Shown here: positions 1-4,855 of the stretch, in pieces
How positions within the stretch are numbered: position 1 is the stretch's first letter
Layout of the letters: each line of letters starts with the position of its first letter
Assembly (NCBI GenBank): GCA_013695005.1
Contig: JACDBJ010000106.1
Coordinates: forward strand, 1 to 5,182
Origin: Pseudonocardiales bacterium
Lineage (GTDB): Bacteria; Actinomycetota; Actinomycetes; Mycobacteriales; Pseudonocardiaceae
Length of the DNA: 5,182 bases
Reading direction: 5' to 3'
Translations under genes and position numbers: made by a program
The notes under the pieces: generated by a model
Databases searched by the model: none
The model's input: only the letters and a program-made list of their open reading frames with translations
What the model was told of the DNA's origin: nothing

Positions 1-1
1 G

Positions 2-160
2 TTCGTGGCCGCCGTTGCGCCGTCAGACAAGGGGTTCCGGTACCCGGCGGAGATCATCAGCCACTGTGTGTGGCTCTATCACCGGTTTCCGCTCAGCTTC
101 CGCGAGGTCGAGGGATGATGCTCGCGCGGGGCGTCGTGGTCTCCTACGAGACGATCCGGG
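2..160 (+). pseudogene. IS6-family transposase, N-terminal remnant, frameshifted and truncated
   Basis: Frame 2 reads a peptide beginning FVAAVAPSDKG and continuing FRYPAEIISHCVWLYHRF, then PLSFREVEG and a TGA at 116-118. Starting from the ATG at 115, frame 1 continues the same protein with MMLARGVVVSYETIRE. Together these match the N-terminal helix-turn-helix region of IS6-family DDE transposases of the type with a YHRFPLSFREVEE motif. Loss of one base near 112-114 (GAGGAGATG expected, GAGGGATG seen) explains the shift. The homology stops at about 160, where the IS256-family element begins, so the whole catalytic domain is absent. A GTG at 5-7 could be the original start, but the upstream sequence lies outside the window. 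It cannot encode an active transposase. No remainder of this gene was found on the far side of the insertion sequences. Confidence 0.8.
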
Positions 161-173
161 AGCCTGTCAAGTT

Positions 174-190
174 GTCTGTGTAAGTTGATC
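174..190 (+). repeat. IS256-family left terminal inverted repeat (inner part)
   Basis: GTCTGTGTAAGTTGATC here pairs with the reverse complement of 1609-1625 (GTCTGTGTAACAAGATC) at 14 of 17 positions, including the first ten without a gap. By comparison with IS256 the repeat probably starts further out, at about 160 (GAGCCTGTCAAGTTG). Confidence 0.75.
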
Positions 191-199
191 TGTGAACGG

Positions 200-1585
200 T
201 CAGGTCAGGTAGGGGCCGAGCCGGTCGGGGTAGGTCAGGGCGAGCGCGCCGAGGGCGGCTTTCCAGCCTTGGGTGACGGCTTTTTCGACGAGTCGTGGTG
301 GGGCCTTGCGTTGGTTCGCGGGTAGGCCCTTTTCCTTCGCGCGTTGGCGGGCGCGTTTGTCCTCGATGTCGCGGATCGCCAGCCACAGCAGCTTGATGAC
401 CGCGTCGTCGTTGGGGAAGTGACCCCGGTTCTTGATGATCTTCCGCAGCTGGAAGTTCAAGCTCTCTATCGCGTTGGTCGTGTAGATGATCTTGCGGAGT
501 TCGGGTGGGAACGCCAGGAACGGGATGAACCGCTCCCACGCGTTCTCCCAGGTCGCGACGGTGGCGGGGTAGCGTTTCCCGAGGTCGGACTCGGCGAAGG
601 CGAGCAGTTCGGTCTCCGCGGCCTCGACGGTGGGTGCGGTGTAGATCGGGCGCAGCGCCGCCGCGACCTTCTTGCGGTCGGCGTAGGACACGAACCGCAT
701 TGCTGCCCGGATCAGGTGCACGGTGCAGGTCTGCACGGTGGCTTGGGGCCAGGTGGCCTCGATGGCCTCGGGGAAACCGGTCAGCCCGTCGCAGCACACG
801 ATGAGCACGTCGCGCACGCCGCGGTTGGCCAGCTCGGCGCAGACCCCGGCCCAGAACTTCGCCCCTTCGCTGGCTTGGACCCAGATCCCGAGCACATGCT
901 TGACCCCGTCGAGATCCACGCCGACGGCGATGTGCGCGGCCTTGTTACGGACCTGGTGGCCGTCGCGGACCTTCACCACCAGCGCGTCGAGGTAGATGAT
1001 CGGGTAGATCTCCTCCAACGGGCGCGACTGCCAGGCCTTGACCTCCTCCAACACGCTGTCGGTGATCTTGGAGATGGTGTCGTGGGACAGCTCGGTGCCC
1101 AGCGTGCGGGCCAGGTGATGGCCGATGTCGCGCACGGTCATCCCACCCGCGTACAACGAGATGATCATGTCGTCGAGGCCGCCGGCGCGCCGCGAGCCCT
1201 TCGGAACCAGCTGCGGCTCAAACGACCCGACGCGATCGCGGGGCACGTCCAGCCCGATGTCGCCGACCTCGGTCGCCAGGGTCTTGGGGGTGGTGCCGTT
1301 GCGCGAGTTCGGCGAGCCGCGCCCGGCCGGATCGCCGCGCTCATAGCCCAGATGCCCGGTCAGCTCGCTGGCCAGACCGCGCTCCAGAACAGCCTTGATC
1401 ATCTCAGGGAGGAAGCCTCCCTCGCCGGTCAGCGTGAGCCCGCCGGCGTCGACCCGGTCCATCACATCGTCGAGCAGCCCGGCGTCGATCATGGAGTTGA
1501 TCGCCTCACGAGCCGAACCCGGCTCCCGAACAACGGCCTGCGCCCCGAGCGGGTGCTCCCGCTGCTGATCGTCGGTCATGGTCAT
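200..1585 (-). CDS. IS256-family DDE transposase
   Basis: This 461-residue mutator-type transposase cuts and joins the ends of its own element; the usual length for the family is about 400-460 residues. The catalytic triad is visible as D200 (IIYLDALVVKVRDG), D266 (IVCCDGLTGFPEAI) and E374 (TTNAIESLNFQLRK). Between the second D and the E lie the family's TCTVHLIR motif (about 287-293) and a helical insertion. The N-terminal 170 residues hold the GLASELTGHLGYE segment (70-82) and the AGGMTVRDIGHHL helix-turn-helix region (146-158) typical of the family. The ATG at 1583-1585 is chosen as start because AGGAG (1593-1597) sits 7 nt before it; an in-frame TTG at 1598-1600 would place that site inside the gene. 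No frameshift or early stop is seen. The neighbours are an IS6 remnant downstream and an IS110-family element upstream. Confidence 0.95.
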   Translation of the reverse strand: MTMTDDQQREHPLGAQAVVREPGSAREAINSMIDAGLLDDVMDRVDAGGLTLTGEGGFLPEMIKAVLERGLASELTGHLGYERGDPAGRGSPNSRNGTTPKTLATEVGDIGLDVPRDRVGSFEPQLVPKGSRRAGGLDDMIISLYAGGMTVRDIGHHLARTLGTELSHDTISKITDSVLEEVKAWQSRPLEEIYPIIYLDALVVKVRDGHQVRNKAAHIAVGVDLDGVKHVLGIWVQASEGAKFWAGVCAELANRGVRDVLIVCCDGLTGFPEAIEATWPQATVQTCTVHLIRAAMRFVSYADRKKVAAALRPIYTAPTVEAAETELLAFAESDLGKRYPATVATWENAWERFIPFLAFPPELRKIIYTTNAIESLNFQLRKIIKNRGHFPNDDAVIKLLWLAIRDIEDKRARQRAKEKGLPANQRKAPPRLVEKAVTQGWKAALGALALTYPDRLGPYLT

Positions 1586-1592
1586 CTGTGTA

Positions 1593-1597
1593 CTCCT
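1593..1597 (-). promoter_or_regulatory. Ribosome binding site deciding the IS256 transposase start
   Basis: On the minus strand AGGAG lies 7 nt upstream of the ATG at 1583-1585 and overlaps the coding frame of the longer TTG-start alternative. This favours the 461-residue product. Confidence 0.7.
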
Positions 1598-1608
1598 CAA
1601 CTCAAGAG

Positions 1609-1625
1609 GATCTTGTTACACAGAC
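1609..1625 (-). repeat. IS256-family right terminal inverted repeat (inner part)
   Basis: Reverse complement of the left repeat at 174-190, 14 of 17 matches. Outward of 1625 the similarity to the left end falls off sharply (CCATCTGATG against the expected CAACTTGACAG), which coincides with the left end of the IS110-family element. Confidence 0.75.
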
Positions 1626-1637
1626 CATCTGATGCGA

Positions 1638-1651
1638 TGAAGGAGCGGGGC
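1638..1651 (+). repeat. Left subterminal inverted repeat of the IS110/IS1111 element
   Basis: TGAAGGAGCGGGGC is the exact reverse complement of 3184-3197. Its inner part, AGGAGCG (1641-1647), also pairs with CGCTCCT (1654-1660) to give a local 7-bp hairpin with a GGGCCT loop. Confidence 0.85.
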
Positions 1652-1660
1652 CTCGCTCCT
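1641..1660 (+). promoter_or_regulatory. Left-end hairpin able to pair with the transposase ribosome site
   Basis: AGGAGCG and CGCTCCT form a perfect 7-bp stem around the loop GGGCCT. The stretch GGGGCCTC (1647-1654), which contains that loop, is also perfectly complementary to GAGGCCCC (1709-1716), which includes most of the Shine-Dalgarno sequence. A transcript starting at or upstream of this point could therefore choose between a local hairpin and a stem that hides the ribosome site. A control role is inference. Confidence 0.4.
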
Positions 1661-1705
1661 CGTGGACTCCCGGCTCATGCTCGGGTGCTCACGTCCATTT
1701 CGACG

Positions 1706-1712
1706 AAGGAGG
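1706..1712 (+). promoter_or_regulatory. Ribosome binding site of the IS110-family transposase
   Basis: AAGGAGG lies 7 nt before the GTG at 1720-1722 and is the reason for choosing this start. It is part of the segment complementary to 1647-1654. Confidence 0.8.
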
Positions 1713-1719
1713 CCCCACT

Positions 1720-2757
1720 GTGAGCGAGTCGTACGCAGGGCAGCAGATCGTCGGTATCGATCTGCATCGGCGGCGGTCGGTGATTGTGCGGATGACCGAG
1801 GCCGGGGAGCACTTGGAGACCGTGCGGATCCTCAATGACCCGGAGCGGCTGGCGGCGGTGATGGCCCGGGCCGGTGAGACGCCGGAGGTGGTCTTGGAAG
1901 CCACGTATGGGTGGTACTGGGCCGCGGACACGTTGGCTGAGCTCGGCGCGAACGTGCACTTGGCGCATCCACTGGGGGTGAAGATGTTCTCCTACCGACG
2001 GGTGAAGAACGACGAGCGTGACGCCGCGGACCTGGCCGATCTGCTGCGGATGGGCCGACTGCCCGAGGCGTGGATCGCCCCACCGGCAACCCGGGAGCTG
2101 CGGCAGTTGGTGCGGCACCGGGCGAAACTGGTCGGGCTGCGGTCGAACCTGAAGTGCCAGGTCCACGCCGTACTTGCGGGTGCCGGCGTGCAGGTGGTGA
2201 TGAGTGATCTGTTCGGCGTCGAGGGCCAGAAGTTGCTGGCGCGGGTGGAGCTGCCTATCGCGGCCCGGGCTCGGGTGAACTCGGTGCTGGGGCTGATCGC
2301 GGCCATGGACGTCGAGGTCGAGCTGTTCGCCAAGCTCGTTGCCGCACGCCTGCGCGAGCACCCGGGCTACCGAGCGATCCAGGTGATCCCCGGAGTGGGC
2401 CCCGTGCTGGCCGCGGTGTTCGTCGCCGAGATCGGCGACGTCACCCGGTTTCCCGGGCCGGCGCAGCTGGCCAGCTGGGCGGGGCTGACTCCCAAACACC
2501 ACGAGTCCGATACCACCGTGCACCGGGGCCGGATCACCAAACAGGGTTCCCGCCTGGTTCGCTGGGCCGCGGTCGAGGCCGTGCAACGGGTTCCGGTGCA
2601 CACCCGCCTCGGGCAGACCCGTGACCGGGTCGCCCAGCGCCGCGGCCGCAACGTCGGTGTCGTCGCCGCGGCCCGCGAGCTGATCGTGCTGGTCTTCTAC
2701 GGCCTGCGTGATCACCACATCCGCTGCTTAACGCCGGCGCGAACCCGCACGGCATGA
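1720..2757 (+). CDS. IS110-family DEDD recombinase/transposase
   Basis: This 345-residue protein is a full-length IS110-family transposase, a RuvC-like and serine recombinase that in characterised relatives is guided by an RNA encoded in the element. The N-terminal DEDD_Tnp_IS110 domain carries D14 (IVGIDLH), E60 (VVLEATYGWYW), D101 and D104 (NDERDAADLADLL). A helical coiled-coil-like linker spans about 125-215. The C-terminal Transposase_20 domain begins at VIPGVGPVLAAVFVAEIGD (222-240) and ends with the RITKQGSRLVRWA motif, in which S277 is the expected nucleophile. The protein ends in a basic tail (ARTRTA). No stop or frameshift is seen, and the catalytic residues are all present, so activity is plausible. 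The start is GTG behind AAGGAGG. A 5' leader of about 85 nt and a right end of about 445 nt frame the gene. Confidence 0.95.
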   Translation: MSESYAGQQIVGIDLHRRRSVIVRMTEAGEHLETVRILNDPERLAAVMARAGETPEVVLEATYGWYWAADTLAELGANVHLAHPLGVKMFSYRRVKNDERDAADLADLLRMGRLPEAWIAPPATRELRQLVRHRAKLVGLRSNLKCQVHAVLAGAGVQVVMSDLFGVEGQKLLARVELPIAARARVNSVLGLIAAMDVEVELFAKLVAARLREHPGYRAIQVIPGVGPVLAAVFVAEIGDVTRFPGPAQLASWAGLTPKHHESDTTVHRGRITKQGSRLVRWAAVEAVQRVPVHTRLGQTRDRVAQRRGRNVGVVAAARELIVLVFYGLRDHHIRCLTPARTRTA

Positions 2758-2769
2758 GCGGCCGCAGAC

Positions 2770-2902
2770 CGCAGTGGGCGCGGACCGTGCGTGTCATGAC
2801 CCCCGTCGCCGGCGTGGTCGTCCCGTCTGATTGATCTCGCCCACCGCGAACCTTGTCGCAACACTCCATGCCGCCCTCCGCGCGGCGAAGGAATGACCGA
2901 CA
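2770..2902 (+). ncRNA. Candidate bridge RNA/seekRNA guide region of the IS110/IS1111 element
   Basis: Two consecutive hairpins with internal loops follow the transposase. Hairpin 1 has a basal stem 2770-2780 with 2838-2848 (10 of 11 pairs) and an apical stem 2796-2801 with 2816-2821. Its 5' unpaired side contains CGTGTCA (2790-2796), complementary to the right flank of the element (3202-3208). Its 3' side contains TCTGA (2826-2830), identical to the left junction (1628-1632). Hairpin 2 has stems 2854-2858 with 2898-2902 and 2870-2874 with 2882-2886. Its 5' side contains TCGCAACA (2856-2863), 7 of 8 complementary to the left element end (TGATGCGA, 1630-1637). Its 3' side contains AGGAATGA (2889-2896), identical to the right element end (3197-3204). 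IS1111-group elements are known to encode their guide RNA after the transposase. The pairing model was made by eye. The guide order is reversed relative to the IS621 model and the second basal stem overlaps a proposed guide. RNA ends are unknown. Confidence 0.45.
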
Positions 2903-3031
2903 GCCCCACACCGGGGGCCTGTTCACCAGCCGGGAACCCGGCTTTGGAGCACGCGCACCTCGACCTCGACCCCCGATCACGAGAGGAAACCAGAGTCGCC
3001 GACCCCCTTCTCTCTCCGCCCTGAACAGCAT

Positions 3032-3122
3032 GCGCCGAGCGGCGTCGGCGTCAAGGACCTCCCGGCCGCTCCGCGGTCGACCCTGCGGGCCGATCCTTGA
3101 CCCCGACGCCTTACCTCGGCGC
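3032..3122 (+). other. Long imperfect hairpin in the element's right end
   Basis: GCGCCGAG (3032-3039) pairs with CTCGGCGC (3115-3122). After a small asymmetric bulge (C3040 against TTAC), the 17-nt arm 3041-3057 pairs with 3094-3110 with a single mismatch. Inside this, CGGCCGC (3063-3069) pairs with GCGGGCCG (3085-3092) with one bulged G, leaving a 15-nt apical loop at 3070-3084. About 31 base pairs in 91 nt is far more than expected by chance even in GC-rich DNA. It may belong to the guide RNA, end its transcript, or shield the element; the sequence does not decide between these. No T-tract follows. Confidence 0.65.
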
Positions 3123-3176
3123 GCGCACAAGCAGGCCGAAGACAGCAAGAAAAAGATCAAGACCAAGAACAGGGGG

Positions 3177-3202
3177 TTGACCAGCCCCGCTCCTTCAGGA
3201 AT
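3177..3202 (+). promoter_or_regulatory. Outward half of a putative circle-junction promoter
   Basis: TTGACC (3177-3182) resembles a -35 box. If the element circularises so that 3202 joins 1631, it is followed after exactly 17 nt by AATGAT (3200-3202 plus 1631-1633), which agrees with TATAAT at four of six positions. Transcription would then run into the transposase at 1720. Junction promoters are known for circular intermediates of IS110-family elements. In the integrated form shown here the -10 half is replaced by AATGAC, which is weaker. Confidence 0.4.
3184..3197 (-). repeat. Right subterminal inverted repeat of the IS110/IS1111 element
   Basis: GCCCCGCTCCTTCA is the exact reverse complement of 1638-1651. 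It lies only a few bases from the inferred right end. Confidence 0.85.
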
Positions 3203-3369
3203 GACACGACCCGCCCCCAAAGCGGTGCACGAACCAGCGAATTCGATCCAACCAGCAGCAAGATCAGCCGCCGCGGGAAGCCGAGACTCAGTGGAACAGA
3301 CCACCACCACACCGCACTCGGCGGTCAACCACCCATGAGCCGCGTCAACGACCTACCAGGGCATCACAG
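3203..3369. other. Non-coding flank between the IS110 element and the hydrolase gene
   Basis: No coding frame with convincing composition or a ribosome site is seen here. GACACGACC at 3203-3211 may be the displaced tip of the IS256 right terminal repeat. ACCGC (3311-3315) and GCGGT (3321-3325) form a short 5-bp hairpin downstream of the minus-strand hydrolase gene; it is too weak to call a terminator. Nothing else is recognised. Confidence 0.5.
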
Positions 3370-4179
3370 CTAGCTGGCGGGCCGAGAGGTCAAGCCGATC
3401 GGCCCCGGGGTCGGCTCGGCATCCCACAGCGCGAGTTCCGGCCGCTTCGGCAGGAAACCCTCACCGGTCGGAATACCGCGGACCCACTTGCGCAGGTAGG
3501 GCACGAGGTACTGCCTCGCCCAGATGACGTCCTGCTGGCGACGGTACGCCCACGGCGACGCGACGGCCTGCGGCCACGGAGCGCGCCAGTCGTCGCTGAC
3601 CGGGACACCGAGCACCTCCATCACCCGCAACGCCACCCGTCGGTGACCCTCGGTCGTGAGGTGCAGGCGGTCGAGGCACCACGCCCGCGGGTCGGTGAGC
3701 ACCGTCATGCTCCAGAGGTCCACCACGCGGCATCCGTGGTTGTCCGCGCTGGCCCGCAGTAGCTCGTTGTAGGTCGCGATCCGACCACGGAGGCGCCGCA
3801 GCACCGGCACCTGACGGACGTCGAAACCGGTGAAGATCACGACCTCGGCCCCGGTGGCGGTCAGCCTGCCCAGCGCGTGGTCGAAGCGGGTGGCTAGCGC
3901 GTCGGGATCGCACTGCGGCTTGATGATGTCGTTGCCGCCCGCGCAAAAGGTGATCAGTTCGGGCCGGAGTTGCTCGGCGACCGGGATCTGGTCGGCGACG
4001 ATCTGGTTCAGGAGCTTGCCGCGCACGGCGAGGTTCGCATAGCGGAACCCGGACCGCCCGGCGGCCAGTTCTTCGGCGACCCGGTCGGCCCAGCCGCGCG
4101 GGTAGCCGTCTGGCAGCCGGTCGTCCAGACCCTCGGTGAAGCTGTCCCCGATCGCGACGTAGCTACTCCACGCAGACAC
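3370..4179 (-). CDS. SGNH/GDSL-family hydrolase
   Basis: This 269-residue protein belongs to the SGNH superfamily of esterases and lipases, which cleave ester bonds with a Ser-His-Asp site. All four blocks are present: block I IGDSFTEG with S13, block II with G54 (NLAVRGKLLNQI), block III GGNDI with N83, and block V DRLHLTTEGH with D170 and H173. No signal peptide or membrane segment is seen, so it is probably cytosolic; the substrate is unknown. After block V an extension of roughly 80 residues follows, with many W and P residues (about 195-265), as in other actinobacterial proteins of this subgroup. GTG at 4177-4179 is the chosen start because AGGAGG (4185-4190) lies 5 nt before it and block I must sit close to the N-terminus. 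The gene stands alone and is divergent from the membrane-protein gene at 4336. Confidence 0.93.
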   Translation of the reverse strand: MSAWSSYVAIGDSFTEGLDDRLPDGYPRGWADRVAEELAAGRSGFRYANLAVRGKLLNQIVADQIPVAEQLRPELITFCAGGNDIIKPQCDPDALATRFDHALGRLTATGAEVVIFTGFDVRQVPVLRRLRGRIATYNELLRASADNHGCRVVDLWSMTVLTDPRAWCLDRLHLTTEGHRRVALRVMEVLGVPVSDDWRAPWPQAVASPWAYRRQQDVIWARQYLVPYLRKWVRGIPTGEGFLPKRPELALWDAEPTPGPIGLTSRPAS

Positions 4180-4203
4180 GGCGACCTCCTCGACACAGCC
4201 CGT

Positions 4204-4222
4204 TCACCTGATCTTTAGGTGA
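4204..4222. promoter_or_regulatory. Inverted repeat upstream of the hydrolase gene, possible operator
   Basis: TCACCT (4204-4209) and AGGTGA (4217-4222) are perfect inverted arms separated by 7 nt, 24 nt upstream of the hydrolase start codon and just before its ribosome site. The position fits a repressor site or a leader hairpin in the divergent intergenic region. No regulator is encoded nearby, so the role is a guess. Confidence 0.35.
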
Positions 4223-4301
4223 TGGTCGGAACAGGATTACCCACGGAGGTGCCTTCGCGCCAGCGAAACGCTCTCCCGATCGGGTCACGCGCGACGCGCG
4301 G

Positions 4302-4329
4302 TTGGCCGAAACTCACCCGCCGCTAGCCT
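4302..4329 (+). promoter_or_regulatory. Putative promoter giving a leaderless transcript of the 4336 gene
   Basis: TTGGCC (4302-4307) and TAGCCT (4324-4329) are spaced by 16 nt. The -10 box (TAnnnT) ends 6 nt before the ATG at 4336, so transcription would start at or next to the A of the start codon. The gene has no clear ribosome site, which fits a leaderless mRNA, common in actinomycetes. Confidence 0.5.
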
Positions 4330-4335
4330 GCGCCG

Positions 4336-4779
4336 ATGGACGTTTGGGACGAGCAGGAGGCGCTGGCGGGGCACGTCGGACGCTGGGGGATCGCCAGCGT
4401 CGGGCTCGGCTGGGTGCTCGCGGCGGTGGGGCATCGCCGTGGCGACGTCCGGTTGCGGGCCTTCGGGGTGCAGAACGCCGGGTGGGGTCTGGTGGACCTC
4501 GCGATCGTCGCGCTCGTGCGCCGGCTGACGCTCCGACAGCTCGCCGGGCTCGACGACCCGCACGGGCCGCAGGCGCAACGCAGGCGGCGGCGCAAGCTGC
4601 TCGGCCAGCTCGTGCTCAACGCCGGTCTGGACGTGGGCTACGTCTGGTACGGCGTACGCCGCTACCGGCGCGCGGCCGCGGGGTCCAGCGCACAGGGTCA
4701 CGCTGCGGCCGTGGTGCTGCAGGGCGCGTTCCTGTTCGCCGCCGACAGCAGCCACGCCTTGAGGCTGCAGCGCGCCTAG
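4336..4779 (+). CDS. DUF6992-like small integral membrane protein
   Basis: The 147-residue product has four predicted membrane segments at about 16-32, 43-61, 88-106 and 120-137, with a basic cytoplasmic loop (QRRRRRK, 81-87) between the second and third. The order of motifs, MDVWDEQ at the start, RAFGVQNAGWGLVDL (41-55), LVLNAGLDVGYVWYG (92-106) and GHAAAVVLQGAFLF (121-134), is what I recall of the DUF6992 family of actinobacterial membrane proteins; no function is established for them. The conserved asparagines and the LDVGY motif in segment three look structural. Translation appears to be leaderless because a -10-like box ends 6 nt before the ATG and no Shine-Dalgarno sequence is seen. It is divergent from the hydrolase and convergent with thiE, and so probably monocistronic. 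The family assignment is from memory of its sequence pattern. Confidence 0.8.
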   Translation: MDVWDEQEALAGHVGRWGIASVGLGWVLAAVGHRRGDVRLRAFGVQNAGWGLVDLAIVALVRRLTLRQLAGLDDPHGPQAQRRRRRKLLGQLVLNAGLDVGYVWYGVRRYRRAAAGSSAQGHAAAVVLQGAFLFAADSSHALRLQRA

Positions 4780-4792
4780 GTCGTATCCACCG

Positions 4793-4810
4793 CCGTTTGG
4801 CTCCAAACGG
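4793..4810. repeat. 18-bp palindrome, copy 1 of a repeated motif
   Basis: CCGTTTGGCTCCAAACGG has perfect 8-bp arms around a CT centre. The inner 13 nt (TTTGGCTCCAAAC) recur exactly at 4838-4850. It lies 13 nt past the stop codon of the membrane-protein gene, between two convergent genes. It could be a terminator stem, a protein-binding site or a dispersed genomic repeat. Confidence 0.7.
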
Positions 4811-4837
4811 GCCTTGGGGCGGCTCGTACAACTGCCA

Positions 4838-4850
4838 TTTGGCTCCAAAC
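4838..4850. repeat. Copy 2 of the palindromic motif
   Basis: TTTGGCTCCAAAC repeats 4796-4808 exactly, offset by 42 bp. The arms are shorter here: TTTGG pairs with CCAAA, and the next positions (A4837, C4850) no longer pair. Confidence 0.7.
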
Positions 4851-4855
4851 TGCGG

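Larger units (their letters stand above)
160..1630 (-). mobile_element. IS256-family insertion sequence, right end interrupted
   Basis: The element consists of one minus-strand transposase gene flanked by terminal inverted repeats. The left end is placed at about 160 because the conserved TGTGTAA of the repeat (177-183) lies 17 nt inside the terminus in IS256 itself. The right copy of the repeat reads cleanly only up to about 1625-1630, where the neighbouring IS110-family element starts. The last bases of the right terminus may lie beyond that element, at about 3203-3211. No 8-9 bp target duplication was found: 152-159 matches neither 1626-1633 nor 3212-3219. The transposase looks intact, but mobility is doubtful because one terminus is broken. 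Confidence 0.75.
1631..3202 (+). mobile_element. IS110-family (IS1111-group) insertion sequence
   Basis: The element contains a single DEDD/serine transposase (1720-2757), a short 5' non-coding end and a roughly 445-nt non-coding right end. A perfect 14-bp inverted repeat, TGAAGGAGCGGGGC, lies at 1638-1651 and again, inverted, at 3184-3197. Subterminal repeats set a few bases in from the ends, with the long non-coding segment after the transposase, mark the IS1111 group; IS110-group members lack such repeats and carry the RNA upstream. The exact ends are uncertain by a few bases. Family custom (7 bp outside the left repeat, 3 bp outside the right) gives 1631-3200. The shared TGA at 1630-1632 and 3202-3204 suggests strand exchange there. 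As usual for the family, no target duplication is evident. Confidence 0.85.

Noticed and set aside
1598..1600. TTG as start of the IS256 transposase
   Set aside because: It would put the AGGAG ribosome site inside the gene; the ATG at 1583-1585 has ideal spacing.
152..1633. Target-site duplication around the IS256 element
   Set aside because: The 8-9 bp outside the left end do not recur at the right end under either placement of the termini.
344..1723. 459-codon plus-strand frame opposite the IS256 transposase
   Set aside because: It is a mirror of the well-supported DDE transposase, with low-complexity D/G/V/H composition and no family motifs.
1675..2718. 347-codon minus-strand frame opposite the IS110 transposase
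   Set aside because: It is an antisense shadow of a gene whose catalytic motifs are all recognised.
3311..3325. Terminator for the hydrolase gene
   Set aside because: Only a 5-bp stem with a 5-nt loop and no T-tract; too weak in GC-rich DNA.
2534..3328. 264-codon minus-strand frame with a hydrophobic stretch (NPLFLVLIFFLLS)
   Set aside because: It overlaps the end of the transposase on the opposite strand and crosses the element boundary. The hydrophobic stretch is just the reverse reading of the A-rich tract at 3142-3171.
2853..3338. 161-codon plus-strand open frame in the IS110 right end
   Set aside because: It is rich in R, P, S and A, lacks a ribosome site, runs through the long hairpin and the right inverted repeat into the flank, and resembles no family. 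Its openness is explained by GC bias.
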